This document shows, piece by piece, positions 9,073 through 19,490 of a DNA stretch of 64,000 nucleotides. The stretch is from positions 186,001 through 250,000 of the forward strand of contig NZ_JAERQJ010000005.1 of assembly GCF_016735115.1 (NCBI RefSeq). The letters run 5' to 3'. Positions within the stretch are counted from its first letter, which is position 1. Every line of letters begins with the position of its first letter. The position numbers and the translations under genes were made by a program. Source of the DNA: Aquimarina mytili. GTDB taxonomy: Bacteria; Bacteroidota; Bacteroidia; Flavobacteriales; Flavobacteriaceae. The notes beneath the pieces were generated by a model. That model was not told the origin of the DNA and did no database searches. It saw only the letters and a list, made by a program, of their open reading frames with translations.

Positions 9073-9112
9073 AAAAAACTCGTATACTAATTGTGAAGTA
9101 TACGAGTTTTTT
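9073..9112. terminator. Bidirectional rho-independent terminator (DUF6341 / purD)
   Basis: A perfect 16-bp inverted repeat (9073-9088 with 9097-9112, core ACTCGTATACT) around an 8-base loop has A6 on the left and T6 on the right. It lies between two convergent genes and should terminate both transcripts. Confidence 0.88.
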
Positions 9113-9129
9113 GTTTCATCCTCTAAGTT

Positions 9130-10401
9130 TTATAAATCAAACCCGAGGTCTTTTCTAAAGTACATCTTATCAAAATGCAATTTTTCTATATTTTGATATG
9201 ATTTCTTTAATGCTTTTCTAAAATCATCATCAAATGATGTTATAGCTATCACTCTACCTCCGTTAGTCACTATTTTATCTCCTTCAAGTTTGGTGCCAGC
9301 TTGAAAAACAATAGAGTCTGTGATGGTATCAATACCTGTAATTTCTTTTCCCTTTTCATACGCTTCGGGGTATCCTCCTGAAACTGTCATCACAGTTGTG
9401 GCACTTCGTTGATCAATTTCTAAGTTGATTTTATCCAAAGATTGATTCCCTACATGCTGAAATAGTTTTACTAAATCTGTTTTTACTCTGGGGAGTACCG
9501 CTTCTGTCTCGGGATCACCCATGCGCACATTATATTCGATCACTTTTGGATCATCACCCACTTTAATAAGACCTATAAAAATAAAGCCTTTATAGTCGAT
9601 GTTTTCTTGTGCTAACCCATCTACGGTAGGCTTGATAATTTGTTCTTCTATTTTTTTCATAAAAACAGCATCAGCAAATGGTACTGGAGATATTGCGCCC
9701 ATACCACCCGTGTTAAGCCCTGTATCTCCTTCGCCGATACGCTTATAGTCTTTTGCGGTTGGAAGTGTTACATAATTTTTACCATCAGTTAGCACGAAAA
9801 CACTAAGTTCTATACCATCAAGAAACTCTTCGATCACCACTTTTTCACTAGCGGCGCCAAATTTTTTGTTAGTTAACATGTTTTCGAGCTCAGATTTAGC
9901 TTCTTTGATATCCTGAAGTATTAATACCCCTTTACCTGCCGCCAAGCCATCAGCCTTAAGTACATATGGCGGGTTAAGCGTCTCTAAAAATTGCTTCCCT
10001 TCTTCTACAGTGGCTTCAGTAAAACTTTGATAAGCTGCAGTTGGTACCTTATGTCTATATAAGAATTCTTTGGCATATTCTTTACTTCCTTCCAGCTTTG
10101 CGCCTTCTTTAGAGGGGCCTATAACAATAATCTCTTGTAGTTGTGGGTCCTTGGCAAAGTAATCGGCAATTCCTTGTACCAGGGGGTCCTCTGGTCCAAC
10201 CACTACTAAGTCAATGTTTTCTTTTAGTACCAGAGCTTTAATGGCTTCAAAATCTGTAACCGCTATTGATACATTAGTCGCTATACTAGCAGTCCCAGCA
10301 TTACCAGGTGCTACAAATAGTGCGTCGCATAACTCACTTTGTGCGATTTTATATGCAAATGTATGTTCTCTCCCTCCGGATCCCAATACTAAAATATTCA
10401 T
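9130..10401 (-). CDS. purD: Phosphoribosylamine--glycine ligase
   Basis: Catalyses ATP-dependent ligation of glycine to 5-phosphoribosylamine, the second step of de novo purine synthesis. The 423-residue product is full length: N-terminal MNILVLGSGGREHTFAYKIA, ATP-grasp domain with PPYVLKADGLAAGKGVLI and EEFLDGIELSVF. It also has the PurD signature NTGGMGAISPVPFAD and RMGDPETEAVLPR near the metal site. All expected motifs are present. It is monocistronic, ends at a bidirectional terminator, and lies downstream of the polysaccharide locus with 230 bases between them. Confidence 0.97.
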   Translation of the reverse strand: MNILVLGSGGREHTFAYKIAQSELCDALFVAPGNAGTASIATNVSIAVTDFEAIKALVLKENIDLVVVGPEDPLVQGIADYFAKDPQLQEIIVIGPSKEGAKLEGSKEYAKEFLYRHKVPTAAYQSFTEATVEEGKQFLETLNPPYVLKADGLAAGKGVLILQDIKEAKSELENMLTNKKFGAASEKVVIEEFLDGIELSVFVLTDGKNYVTLPTAKDYKRIGEGDTGLNTGGMGAISPVPFADAVFMKKIEEQIIKPTVDGLAQENIDYKGFIFIGLIKVGDDPKVIEYNVRMGDPETEAVLPRVKTDLVKLFQHVGNQSLDKINLEIDQRSATTVMTVSGGYPEAYEKGKEITGIDTITDSIVFQAGTKLEGDKIVTNGGRVIAITSFDDDFRKALKKSYQNIEKLHFDKMYFRKDLGFDL

Positions 10402-10429
10402 GATATATATGACTTGATTTTTAAGGTTT

Positions 10430-10437
10430 CAAAAATA
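10430..10437 (-). promoter_or_regulatory. Candidate -7 box for purD
   Basis: The minus strand reads TATTTTTG (TAnnTTTG), 28 bases before the purD ATG. No -33 TTG is visible at the expected distance. Confidence 0.35.
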
Positions 10438-10631
10438 GTTTATTCGTTCTTGTATTGCTAATGGTTTATGGTAAAAACTTGAGTTCTAACGTAACATTTT
10501 TCGGAATAGATATTATACTACTTGACACGCATGATTATATCTTAGATTTAGCCGTAGTAATTTTGGGCGTATTTAAAAGCCGAATTTTTGGGGAAAAAGG
10601 GAAGGTTATACTTCTTATTATTGTCTAAAAC

Positions 10632-11942
10632 CTATTCTTTTACGGTAGGTTCATTACGAATGATTCTACTACTTAAAATACTTCTCTTTTTTAATAGTAA
10701 AGGAACTATAATCGATAAAAACACAATACCGTTAAATCTAACCAGCATGGATTCGAAAAAAAGTGAAATAAATAAAATTAAAAAAACAGAAAGTTCATTT
10801 CGGCTTCTATTCATTCTAAATGCCAGTAAAACAAAGATGGTCATTAAGACGCCAAACCCAATAATGCCCGTTTGCAAAAACGTTTGAAGAAACTGATTAT
10901 GAGCATTATATTGATTGTTATAATTATGAAAATAGTTCAACTCTTTATATTTTTCCATAAGCACTTCATTGGTGTCTCCTACCCCATATCCTAATAAAGG
11001 TGATTCTTCAATTAATTTGATACTAGCATGCCAGGTAAGTAACCTTGATTTTTCTACTGTTGTATTGTCAATTTTTGAGCTTGTTTCAAGTTCTGTCACA
11101 TTTGAATAAAAATCAAAAACACGAGGGTTCTTTAAAAAGACAATTACTCCAAGAAGAAATACTATTGCCATTGTATATTTCTTGCTCTTGTCAGAAATGC
11201 TAAAAATTAGCAATAGACACATGATGGCTAGAATTAAATATGCCGCTATAGAAGCCAATAAAAAAAGGTATAAAAACAGGATAATTACAATGAATACTTG
11301 TCTTCTGGACTGAAGATTCTTTTTTAGATAGTAACTTAAAACCAAAAGAATGTAGAGTGATACATAATTGGGGTTTACTAATGTTGAAAATTCTGCCCCT
11401 ATAAAGTAATTCCATCCATGAGAAAAAGCACTTAAAATTAAAGAAATGGTTTCTAAAGAACTTTCAAAAACAATTTCATCTTTTACAATAAGTATACAAT
11501 TATATAACGCAATAAATAGATTTATAAAAAAAGATATAAGTAATCCAAGAAGTAAGAAGTCAAATAATTTTTTTACAGCAGCAGCATCTTCCTTTACGTA
11601 CAAAAAAATGATTGGAAAAAAGAATAAGGATAATGAACGTTGCAGTAAATTTAATCCATCAGACAAATTATCTGTATAAATCAAACTAAGTAATAGTATT
11701 ACAAAATATAACGGAAACAATAGTAATGCCTTGTTAGCAAATACTAATTTCTTGTTTGATTTAAATATATTAACTACTCCAAGAGCAATAGAAACTATAA
11801 AAAAGGGAGTAGAAAGATTAATCCCTAAAGGCAGTAAGAAAAACGAAGCATAAAGACTATTCCAAAAAATAGTCAACACCCAATCATTTTCCTCTACGTA
11901 AAGCATTTCATTAATCCTAGATATTATTTTGAGTGATCTCAC
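10632..11942 (-). CDS. O-antigen ligase/polymerase-family membrane protein (distal copy)
   Basis: A 436-residue polytopic protein with about ten to twelve membrane helices. The Wzy_C/WaaL-type region is visible near residues 320-380: LLGYGVGDTNEVLM, then NAHNQFLQTFLQTGIIGFG, whose His-Asn and G-x-x-G pattern is the family signature. It could be an O-antigen ligase, or a polymerase for a second polymer. It starts with GTG at 11942, or possibly ATG at 11906. It is the last gene of the locus, 124 bases after the UDP-xylose synthase gene. A separate ligase-like protein and a Wzy lie upstream, so this copy may be the true ligase. Confidence 0.78.
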   Translation of the reverse strand: MRSLKIISRINEMLYVEENDWVLTIFWNSLYASFFLLPLGINLSTPFFIVSIALGVVNIFKSNKKLVFANKALLLFPLYFVILLLSLIYTDNLSDGLNLLQRSLSLFFFPIIFLYVKEDAAAVKKLFDFLLLGLLISFFINLFIALYNCILIVKDEIVFESSLETISLILSAFSHGWNYFIGAEFSTLVNPNYVSLYILLVLSYYLKKNLQSRRQVFIVIILFLYLFLLASIAAYLILAIMCLLLIFSISDKSKKYTMAIVFLLGVIVFLKNPRVFDFYSNVTELETSSKIDNTTVEKSRLLTWHASIKLIEESPLLGYGVGDTNEVLMEKYKELNYFHNYNNQYNAHNQFLQTFLQTGIIGFGVLMTIFVLLAFRMNRSRNELSVFLILFISLFFESMLVRFNGIVFLSIIVPLLLKKRSILSSRIIRNEPTVKE

Positions 11943-12066
11943 AACTGGGTTTATTGAGCTTTTATATATCTACACTTGAGCTAAAAATTTAATTGTCTCG
12001 AAAATAGTATAACATTTTTACGTGATAAATATTCTAATCGATATCTTCTACTTCAATCATCAAACG

Positions 12067-13044
12067 TCAATTATTAAGAAAATCTCTATGTTCACTTTTT
12101 TGAAGTTCTTCCTGAGAAAATCCTTTAAAATATTCTAGTGTTTTTTTCATTCCTTCTGCTCTATCAACTACAGGTTCCCAGCCTAAAACTTCTTTTGCTC
12201 TAGAAATATCCGGTTGTCTTTGAAGAGGGTCGTTGACTGGTAAATCTTTATAAATCACTTTTTGTTCTGTTCCTGTAAGTTTTATAATTTCTTCAGCAAA
12301 ATCTTTGATCGTAATCTCGTCTGGATTACCAATATTTACAGGATATATATAATCACTAAAAAGCAGTCGGTAAATTCCTTCAACTTGATCATCTACATAG
12401 CAAAAAGATCGAGTTTGCAGGCCATCGCCAAAAATAGTAAGATCTTCTCCACGTAATGCCTGCCCTATAAAAGCAGGAACAACTCTACCGTCATTTAATC
12501 GCATTCTTGGTCCATAGGTGTTAAAAATACGCACGATTCTTGTTTCAACCCCATGATAGGTGTGATATGCCATAGTAATAGATTCTTGAAATCGTTTTGC
12601 TTCATCATACACTCCTCTTGGGCCAATGGTATTTACATTACCATAATAATCTTCTGTTTGTGGATGAACCAGAGGATCGCCATATACTTCGCTGGTAGAG
12701 GCTATTAAAATCCTGGCATTCTTTTCTTTTGCAAGACCTAATAAGTTATGAGTTCCTAATGATCCTACTTTTAAGGTCTGAATTGGGATTTTAAGATAAT
12801 CGATGGGACTGGCTGGAGATGCAAAATGTAGAATATAGTCTAATTTTCCAGGCACATGAACAAATTTGGTTACATCATGATTATAGAACTCAAAATCTTC
12901 CGATTTAAATAAGTGTTCAATATTTTTAAGATCTCCAGTAATTAGATTATCCATTCCAATTACTTTGAAACCTTCTTTTATAAATCGATCACAAAGATGT
13001 GACCCTAAAAACCCTGCCGCTCCAGTAATTAAAATCCTCTTCAT
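12067..13044 (-). CDS. UDP-glucuronate decarboxylase (UDP-xylose synthase)
   Basis: An extended short-chain dehydrogenase that oxidises and decarboxylates UDP-glucuronate to UDP-xylose (UXS group). The 325-residue protein shows the NAD motif GAAGFLGSH (8-16), STSEVYGDP (116-124), and the catalytic Tyr146/Lys150 in [12 protein letters not shown]. The UXS-typical [19 protein letters not shown] and TRSFCYVDD segments are also present. It lies 2 bases downstream of the UDP-glucose dehydrogenase gene, which would supply its substrate. A UDP-glucuronate epimerase is less likely given these motifs. Confidence 0.88.
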   Translation of the reverse strand: MKRILITGAAGFLGSHLCDRFIKEGFKVIGMDNLITGDLKNIEHLFKSEDFEFYNHDVTKFVHVPGKLDYILHFASPASPIDYLKIPIQTLKVGSLGTHNLLGLAKEKNARILIASTSEVYGDPLVHPQTEDYYGNVNTIGPRGVYDEAKRFQESITMAYHTYHGVETRIVRIFNTYGPRMRLNDGRVVPAFIGQALRGEDLTIFGDGLQTRSFCYVDDQVEGIYRLLFSDYIYPVNIGNPDEITIKDFAEEIIKLTGTEQKVIYKDLPVNDPLQRQPDISRAKEVLGWEPVVDRAEGMKKTLEYFKGFSQEELQKSEHRDFLNN

Positions 13045-13046
13045 AA

Positions 13047-14366
13047 TTATATCTGTGAGATTATAGCTTCTCTACCTATTGAGTAATAAGAAAGATTTTC
13101 TTTTTTGATGTCTTCTAAATCATATAGATTTCTACCATCAAAAATAACATTATCGGTTAGGTTATTTTTAATTTTATCAAAATCTGGGGTTCTAAAGATG
13201 CTCCACTCTGTGCAAATAATTAATGCATCTGTTCCTTGTAAAGCATCATACATAGTTTTTGAAAACTCTATTTTATCTCCACACTTACGGGCTACATTAT
13301 TCATTGCTTCGGGGTCGAAAGCTTTAATTTTTGCTCCCTCATTTAACAATTCATTTATAATGTCTAGTGCAGGAGCTTCTCTAATATCATCGGTTTCTGG
13401 CTTAAAGGCTAAGCCCCACATCGCAAAAGTTTTTCCTTTCAGGTTGTCCTTAAAATGATTTTTAATTTTTGGCAATAGTGCTAACTTTTGAGTTGCATTA
13501 ACATCAATCACAGATTCCAAAATTTTAAAATCATAATTATCATCTTTTCCTGATTTATGCAGCGCTTTTACATCTTTAGGAAAACAAGACCCTCCATACC
13601 CAATACCAGGGAACAAGAAACGTTTACCAATTCTTGAGTCGGTTCCCATACCAATTCTTACTTTACTCACATCTGCTCCAACTTTTTCGCAATAATTTGC
13701 GATTTCGTTCATAAAAGTAATCTTTGTCGCCAAAAAAGAATTAGCTGCATACTTAGTAAGTTCAGCAGACTTTTCATCCATTATTATTATCGGGTTACCT
13801 GATCTTACATATGGCTTATATAGTTTTTTCATTAACTCTATTGCTCTTTCAGATGTTGACCCCACTACAATTCGTTCTGGTTTAAGGAAATCATCAACAG
13901 CAAAGCCTTCTCTTAAAAATTCTGGATTAGAAACTACATCAAAATCACATTTAGCATTTTTTGAGATTACTTCATTAACTTTTTCAGCTGTTCCTACAGG
14001 CACAGTACTTTTATCGACAATCACCTTGTAATCATTCATTAATCTACCTATATCTTCTGCTACTCCTAGAACATATGATAAATCGGCAGATCCATCTTCA
14101 TCTTCTGGAGTGGGCAATGCCAAAAAGATAATTTCACCATGATTAAGTCCTTCTTCTAGTGATGTTGTAAACCTTAATCTTCCAGCTTTTATATTTCTTT
14201 CAAAAAGCACATCTAGATGAGGTTCATAAATCGGAACTTCTCCATTACGCATTTTTTTTACTTTCTCTTTGTCTATATCTACACAAATAACCTCGTTACC
14301 AGTTTCTGCCAAACATGTTCCTGTTACCAGACCTACATATCCAGTTCCTATTACAGATATTTTCAT
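13047..14366 (-). CDS. ugd: UDP-glucose 6-dehydrogenase
   Basis: Oxidises UDP-glucose to UDP-glucuronate with two NAD. The 439-residue protein has [10 protein letters not shown] (7-16), the middle-domain segment [12 protein letters not shown], and the catalytic cysteine C261 in [13 protein letters not shown]. The C-terminal domain contains [20 protein letters not shown]. Length and motifs fit class II UGD. Tight spacing to the UXS gene argues that UDP-glucose is the substrate, but UDP-GlcNAc dehydrogenase (WbpA-type) activity cannot be excluded from sequence alone. That alternative matters, because the WlbA homologue nearby needs UDP-GlcNAc-uronate. Confidence 0.9.
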   Translation of the reverse strand: MKISVIGTGYVGLVTGTCLAETGNEVICVDIDKEKVKKMRNGEVPIYEPHLDVLFERNIKAGRLRFTTSLEEGLNHGEIIFLALPTPEDEDGSADLSYVLGVAEDIGRLMNDYKVIVDKSTVPVGTAEKVNEVISKNAKCDFDVVSNPEFLREGFAVDDFLKPERIVVGSTSERAIELMKKLYKPYVRSGNPIIIMDEKSAELTKYAANSFLATKITFMNEIANYCEKVGADVSKVRIGMGTDSRIGKRFLFPGIGYGGSCFPKDVKALHKSGKDDNYDFKILESVIDVNATQKLALLPKIKNHFKDNLKGKTFAMWGLAFKPETDDIREAPALDIINELLNEGAKIKAFDPEAMNNVARKCGDKIEFSKTMYDALQGTDALIICTEWSIFRTPDFDKIKNNLTDNVIFDGRNLYDLEDIKKENLSYYSIGREAIISQI

Positions 14367-14379
14367 TTAACTTTTATTT

Positions 14380-15750
14380 TTATACTCCTCTTGAAAACAA
14401 GATGGTCGTTATTGTTTTAAATAAAATTCTTATATCAAGTGTTACAGATCTATTTTTGATATAATAAAGATCGTACTCTAATTTTTTTATTGAATCTTCA
14501 AGGTTTTCCCCGTACTTATATTTAACCTGCGCCCAACCCGTTATTCCAGGTTTAACAACATGTCTAACGGAATAGAACGGATTCATTTTGTCCAATTGAT
14601 CAACAAAAATCTTTCTTTCTGGACGTGGCCCAATAAAACTCATATCTCCATGAATTACAGAAATGATTTGTGGAAGTTCGTCTATTCTGAATTTTCTTAG
14701 AATCTTCCCAAAAGGAGTTACTCTGGCGTCGTTGTTAGTTGCCATTTTGGCTCCAGATTTCTCAGCATCCAATACCATAGACCTGAATTTATATATATTG
14801 AATTCTTTGCCTTTTTTTCCTATCCTTTTTTGAATATAGAAAAGTGGTCCTTTATTGAGAAAAAGGTTGAAAAAGAAGACAAACGGAACTACTATCATAA
14901 AAACTAGTCCTACGATAAAACATAGGGTAATATCCACTAGTTTTGTGAATAATTTTTGAATATAGTGTGATCTTTTGTTTTTAAGGTGCAATACTTCGTA
15001 AAAGTTATTTCCTAGTAAATTTAAAGGCAAGGCTTCATAAGTAGATTCATAAAACGAGGTAAATGTAAATACTTCTTTTCCAAAGTACATTGCTCTGGTC
15101 AAAAATTTCTCTACCTCTGTTGGCATATTTTGATAATCTTTAATCCTTATTACAACGGTGTCAATTTTATCCATTACTTTATTTAAGCGTTCAGGGTTTT
15201 TAGTGAATGTTTCATGACCCGTAGAGACGCTTAGCTTAACATTATAACCATTAGAATTTTTACGCCCTTCAACATTTGCTATATTATTCTCTTTGAACTC
15301 TTCGAAAGTTTCTTCATAAATAAAAATCGCATTCTTTAAAAACGGCTGAGAAATAAAAAAGTTAGAGCATATAATTCGCCATGCGGTTAATGAAAAAGGC
15401 ATAAGCGCCAAGAAAACCACCAAATATGGTCTGCTCACTGTAGTGTTAATTAATAAAATTGTAAGAAAGAAAATTGAAAATGAATATAATACTCCAACAA
15501 CAAGGGATAATCGAAAAATTGAAATTGGTCTAGAGGCTCTTTCTAAATTATATATGTCAATTACGTAGGCAATTATAGAAAAAAGAATTATACCAATAAT
15601 GTAAATAGTGAGCCCATGTTTATCTTGATCAAAAGTACCTTTCAAGGTTCTATTTATTAGTAAATACAGGTAAAAAAGAACGATTGCTAAATCTCCTATA
15701 AACAGAAATAGTTTCCTTTCTATTACATTGAGTGTGAATACTCTATTCAT
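14380..15750 (-). CDS. Polyprenyl-phosphate sugar-1-phosphate transferase (initiating enzyme)
   Basis: Transfers a sugar-1-phosphate onto undecaprenyl phosphate to start repeat-unit assembly at the inner membrane. The 456-residue protein has four or five N-terminal helices (about 13-130), a cytoplasmic middle domain, a re-entrant helix (about 270-300) and the C-terminal catalytic domain. Motifs: KFRSMVLDAEKSG, RKFRIDELPQIISVIHGDMS, IGPRPERKIF and KPGITGWAQV. This is the WbaP/WcaJ-like long form. It lies 13 bases upstream of ugd and has a promoter-like box in the 198-base gap before it. The transferred sugar is not readable. Confidence 0.93.
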   Translation of the reverse strand: MNRVFTLNVIERKLFLFIGDLAIVLFYLYLLINRTLKGTFDQDKHGLTIYIIGIILFSIIAYVIDIYNLERASRPISIFRLSLVVGVLYSFSIFFLTILLINTTVSRPYLVVFLALMPFSLTAWRIICSNFFISQPFLKNAIFIYEETFEEFKENNIANVEGRKNSNGYNVKLSVSTGHETFTKNPERLNKVMDKIDTVVIRIKDYQNMPTEVEKFLTRAMYFGKEVFTFTSFYESTYEALPLNLLGNNFYEVLHLKNKRSHYIQKLFTKLVDITLCFIVGLVFMIVVPFVFFFNLFLNKGPLFYIQKRIGKKGKEFNIYKFRSMVLDAEKSGAKMATNNDARVTPFGKILRKFRIDELPQIISVIHGDMSFIGPRPERKIFVDQLDKMNPFYSVRHVVKPGITGWAQVKYKYGENLEDSIKKLEYDLYYIKNRSVTLDIRILFKTITTILFSRGV

Positions 15751-15839
15751 TCATTACATATTTTCATAATATCTCTTATGCCCATACTTTTAATTATGGT
15801 GGTATTTAGAACAGCATTATTTTTATTCTAAAAATTTTT

Positions 15840-15847
15840 CAAAAATA
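15840..15847 (-). promoter_or_regulatory. Candidate -7 box for the sugar transferase-ugd-uxs genes
   Basis: TATTTTTG on the minus strand (TAnnTTTG), about 90 bases before the ATG at 15750, inside an otherwise empty 198-base gap. A TTG lies 14 bases upstream, which is short for a -33 element. Confidence 0.35.
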
Positions 15848-15948
15848 ATCTTTTAAAATCACAACTCCTTAAAGACAAACGATAAAACCATAATTTAAAG
15901 ACGGATTGAGTGAATTATAACCTCTAGTCTAAACACAACGCTTAAAAA

Positions 15949-17190
15949 TTACTTCATCAAATCGTCAAACACCTTGTCAAACAAATTACTAATTTTGTCA
16001 TATGTACAATTGTCAATCAAATATTCATATCCTCTCTGCCCATATTGTTGCCTCTGATCGTTCTTTAGTCCTTTAAAATACAGTATTTTTTCTTTTAATG
16101 GTTCTTCTTCTTCAGGAGAAACAACATATCCTGATTTTGAATATGTAACAGGGTTTTCTTTTGAATTTAACGCCTGAATTATTGGTTTTTTTGCATAGAA
16201 ATAGTCAAATGTTTTAAGTTGTGAGGTTCCAAAATTATAGATCTTAGTATCTTTAGTTCCTTTACCCATAAACAACACATCCATTTTCGATAAAAATAGT
16301 TTCACATATTTTTTAGGAACTCTTTCTAAAAAGTGAATATTATCGTACTCTTTCGAAAGTTCAAGAAGTCTTTCTTTTTCTGGACCTCCTCCTAAAATAT
16401 AGAAATGAATATTATCATTTTTAAGCTTAGAGACGGTACTTATTATCGTGTCTAAAGGATTGGCAATTACTATTGTTCCTGCATATCCGATGTTAAAAGT
16501 TCGCTTATTAATCTTGTCCTTGTAGATATCCTCAATTTCACTATCTTCTTTACCAGGTAATTCAAACCCATTAGTAATCCATTTATAAGTGAAATTTTTA
16601 TGCCCCAATACTTTCTCAATATGCATATCTGCCCTAGGAATAACCGAAATCACTGTATCGGCCTTTGAGTAAGAAAGTTTTTCCAGATACCCCAAAAACT
16701 TCATAAAAACATTCTTTTCAGAATAATTTCCAAGTTCCATAGCAGATAGTGGCCATAAATCCCTTATTTCAAAAACAAACTTTGCATTTGGATAAAAAAG
16801 TTTTTTAAAAATTAAAATGTTTAATATCGGCAATAAAGGAAGTGATGACAGTACAATTATATCAGGTTTAGGCACCTTTTTTTTGGAAATAAAAGGTATA
16901 ACAAATAGGTTTAAAGAAAATATAATCCAACTTAAAATTCTGCCAATTCCATGAGATTTTTTGTAGGTATTTCCTTTTAAAATTAAAGTATTGATATCTT
17001 TATTTACAAACTTATACAATCCTCTAATCTTATTATGTCTATAAGGAGCATGCGAAAAAGAAGAAGTAATCAAAAGAGTATTATATTTCTCAGTCTTTTT
17101 TAAATGTTTTGCAATATAATAATGCCTATACCCCTCACCATCAATATCTGGGCTTGTTATATATTGATTTATGAACCAAATATTTTTCAT
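15949..17190 (-). CDS. Glycosyltransferase family 4 (WbuB-like)
   Basis: A 413-residue GT-B retaining glycosyltransferase. The N-terminal half begins NIWFINQYITSPDIDGEGYRH and contains FVFEIRDLWPLSAMELG, typical of WbuB/WbnK-like enzymes acting on lipid-linked acceptors. The C-terminal half has NIGYAGTIVIANPLDTII and FYILGGGPEKERL, the donor-binding site. Hydrophobic segments near 87-125 suggest membrane association. It follows lhgO directly (no gap), so it belongs to the WlbA-like operon and may transfer that operon's diamino-uronic acid sugar; this is inferred from position. Confidence 0.82.
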   Translation of the reverse strand: MKNIWFINQYITSPDIDGEGYRHYYIAKHLKKTEKYNTLLITSSFSHAPYRHNKIRGLYKFVNKDINTLILKGNTYKKSHGIGRILSWIIFSLNLFVIPFISKKKVPKPDIIVLSSLPLLPILNILIFKKLFYPNAKFVFEIRDLWPLSAMELGNYSEKNVFMKFLGYLEKLSYSKADTVISVIPRADMHIEKVLGHKNFTYKWITNGFELPGKEDSEIEDIYKDKINKRTFNIGYAGTIVIANPLDTIISTVSKLKNDNIHFYILGGGPEKERLLELSKEYDNIHFLERVPKKYVKLFLSKMDVLFMGKGTKDTKIYNFGTSQLKTFDYFYAKKPIIQALNSKENPVTYSKSGYVVSPEEEEPLKEKILYFKGLKNDQRQQYGQRGYEYLIDNCTYDKISNLFDKVFDDLMK

Positions 17191-18387
17191 TTATAATGAT
17201 TGTAATACTCTTTTAGTAATTTCTTTTCCTATGTTCAAAGATGACGTTGCGGCTGGCGAGGGTGCATTAACCACATGAACTCCATTTTTTGTTTGCTCTA
17301 TTAAAAAGTCATCTACCAAATTACCTCTTTTATCGCATAACTGCGCCCTTACTCCAGCTTCTCCAACAATTAAATCCTCTTCTTTAACTTGAGGAACTAA
17401 TTTTTGTAATGATTTAACAAAAGCCTTTTTAGAAAACGATCGATACATTTCGTATGCTCCAACTTTCCAGTATTTCAAAGCCACCTTAATAAACCCAAGG
17501 TAAGATATGCTCTCTAAAAATTCTATTAAATCAATATCAGACTTTGTATACCCCTCTCTTCTAAAAGCAAGTACCGCATTAGGTCCAGCATCCACTTTAC
17601 CATTAATTCTTCTTGTAAAATGAACTCCTAAAAAAGGAAAGTTTGGATCTGGCACAGGATAAATCAAGTTATTTACTAGCTTAGCCTTATCATCTTTTAA
17701 TAAATAATACTCTCCCCTAAACGGAATAATCCTAGCATTTAAATTAACACCATCCATTTTGGCTATTTTATCCGAGTACAGCCCTGCACAATTTACCAAA
17801 AACTTCGTAGTCACAACCTCATCACCTGTGGATATCTCATAACCTTCATTTTCTTTTTTTATTGCAGCTACTTTTTTTTCAAAAAAGAAGTTTACGCCTT
17901 TTTCATTACCTTTTTCGAAAAGTTTTTTTGATACTTCTTTGTAATCCACAATTCCTGCTTGTGGTACAAAAATTCCTTTAGTTCCTGAAACATTTGGCTC
18001 TTTTTCTTTGAGTTCATTCTCATCTAAAAACTTTAAACCTTTTAATCCATTTTGAACTCCTCTATCATAAATATTCTGCAATTTTTTTTCTTCATCGCTA
18101 TTGGTTGCAACAATGATTTTTCCGCATATTTCATGATGGATTTTTTCTTCTTTACAGAATTCTAAAAGTAAATTGTATCCGTTTCTACAATTGGTAGCTT
18201 TGGCACTACCTGGCTTATAATAAATACCCGAATGAATAACACCGCTGTTATGGCCCGTTTGATGTGAAGCAATAGAGTTTTCTTTTTCTAAAACCGCTAT
18301 CTTAAGGTGTGGGGCTTCTTTAGACAAATTGTATGCAGTAGAAAGCCCTACAATGCCTGCTCCAATAATTGTAACATCATACTTCAT
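17191..18387 (-). CDS. lhgO: L-2-hydroxyglutarate oxidase
   Basis: An FAD-dependent enzyme of the DAO fold that oxidises L-2-hydroxyglutarate to 2-oxoglutarate, passing electrons to the membrane quinone pool in E. coli. The 398-residue product has the FAD motif TIIGAGIVGLSTAYNL (6-21), then GHNSGVIHSGIYYKPGSAKA, IPFRGEYYLL, and YPVPDPNFPFLGVHFTRR with DAGPNAVLAFRREGY, all LhgO hallmarks. It is embedded in the sugar operon, 2 bases after the WbpE-like aminotransferase and abutting the GT4 gene. This suggests it recycles 2-hydroxyglutarate made by the WlbA-type dehydrogenase (see findings). A general metabolic role is the alternative. Confidence 0.9.
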   Translation of the reverse strand: MKYDVTIIGAGIVGLSTAYNLSKEAPHLKIAVLEKENSIASHQTGHNSGVIHSGIYYKPGSAKATNCRNGYNLLLEFCKEEKIHHEICGKIIVATNSDEEKKLQNIYDRGVQNGLKGLKFLDENELKEKEPNVSGTKGIFVPQAGIVDYKEVSKKLFEKGNEKGVNFFFEKKVAAIKKENEGYEISTGDEVVTTKFLVNCAGLYSDKIAKMDGVNLNARIIPFRGEYYLLKDDKAKLVNNLIYPVPDPNFPFLGVHFTRRINGKVDAGPNAVLAFRREGYTKSDIDLIEFLESISYLGFIKVALKYWKVGAYEMYRSFSKKAFVKSLQKLVPQVKEEDLIVGEAGVRAQLCDKRGNLVDDFLIEQTKNGVHVVNAPSPAATSSLNIGKEITKRVLQSL

Positions 18388-18389
18388 TT

Positions 18390-19487
18390 TTACTTAAAAA
18401 AGTTTTTGATAGCCGCTACAACTATTTCTACAGCTTCCAATGAAAGGTGTTCACCAATAGGCAAACTCAACAACATTTTATCTGTATTATTTGCATTAAA
18501 ATCTGCTTCAGCTTTTCCTAAATAATCATACGCTTTAAGTTTTGGTAATGCAATAGGGTAGTGAATTCCTGTTTGGATATTTTGTTCAGACAAATATGAT
18601 TTCAACTCTTCTCTTTTATTTGTTCTGATTACGAATAAATGGTACACTTGTCGTGCCCATTCTGATCGTTTTGGAAGCACAATTTGTGGTACATCCTTCA
18701 AGTGTTCCAGATAAAAATCAGCTATTTTAATACGATGATTAGTCCAATTCTCCAGGTGATTTAGCTTTACATTCAATATTGCCGCCTGTAGATTATCTAG
18801 TCTACTATTTCTTCCTTCAAAAACATGGTTATATTTTTCGATCCTACCATGATTCGCAATCATTTTACATTTAATCGCTAGTTCTTCATCATTGGTAACG
18901 ATTGCACCAGCATCACCGTATGCTCCAAGGTTTTTTCCCGGATAAAAACTAAATGTACCTATATCACCAATTGCACCGACTCTTTTTCCTTTATATTCTG
19001 CTCCGTGAGCCTGTGCACAATCTTCTATTATTTTTAGATCATGTTTTTGGGCAATTTCTAAAAGCGCACCCATATCACATGGATGACCATACAGATGAAC
19101 TGCAATAATTGCTTTTGTTTTTTTGGTAATTACTTCCTCCAAGCTACCGATAGAAACAGTATAGTTCTCAAGATTACAATCACAGAAAACCACTTTATGC
19201 CCAGACCTTGTGACTGCCTCTGAACTAGCGATAAAACTATTCGCTGGAACGATTATTTCTGAATTAGGTGGGAGTTCTAGTGCTTCAATAGCTATCTCTA
19301 TAGCATCAGTACCATTGGCGACCCCAATACAATGTTTTGCATTTTGAAAAGAAGCAAAGTTTTGTTCAAGTTTTTTTATTTCTTCTCCACCAATAAAAGC
19401 AGAGCTTGAAATGATATTTTGTATGGCAACATCTATATCATTTTTAATAGTTTTATATTGATGTTGTAAGTCAAGAAATTTTATCAT
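18390..19487 (-). CDS. PLP sugar aminotransferase, WbpE/WlbC-like (DegT/DnrJ/EryC1)
   Basis: A 365-residue aminotransferase that aminates a keto sugar nucleotide with glutamate as donor. Motifs: [13 protein letters not shown] (58-70), [13 protein letters not shown] with the ring-binding Asp156, and the PLP lysine K185 in [14 protein letters not shown]. The [17 protein letters not shown] pattern is that of WbpE/WlbC 3-aminotransferases. Neighbours encoding a WlbA-like oxidoreductase and a WbpD-like acetyltransferase support 3-keto-UDP-GlcNAc-uronate as substrate. Its co-product, 2-oxoglutarate, is the oxidant reported for WlbA-type enzymes. Spacing is 3 bases from the upstream gene and 2 bases to lhgO. 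Confidence 0.88.
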   Translation of the reverse strand: MIKFLDLQHQYKTIKNDIDVAIQNIISSSAFIGGEEIKKLEQNFASFQNAKHCIGVANGTDAIEIAIEALELPPNSEIIVPANSFIASSEAVTRSGHKVVFCDCNLENYTVSIGSLEEVITKKTKAIIAVHLYGHPCDMGALLEIAQKHDLKIIEDCAQAHGAEYKGKRVGAIGDIGTFSFYPGKNLGAYGDAGAIVTNDEELAIKCKMIANHGRIEKYNHVFEGRNSRLDNLQAAILNVKLNHLENWTNHRIKIADFYLEHLKDVPQIVLPKRSEWARQVYHLFVIRTNKREELKSYLSEQNIQTGIHYPIALPKLKAYDYLGKAEADFNANNTDKMLLSLPIGEHLSLEAVEIVVAAIKNFFK

Positions 19488-19490
19488 GTA

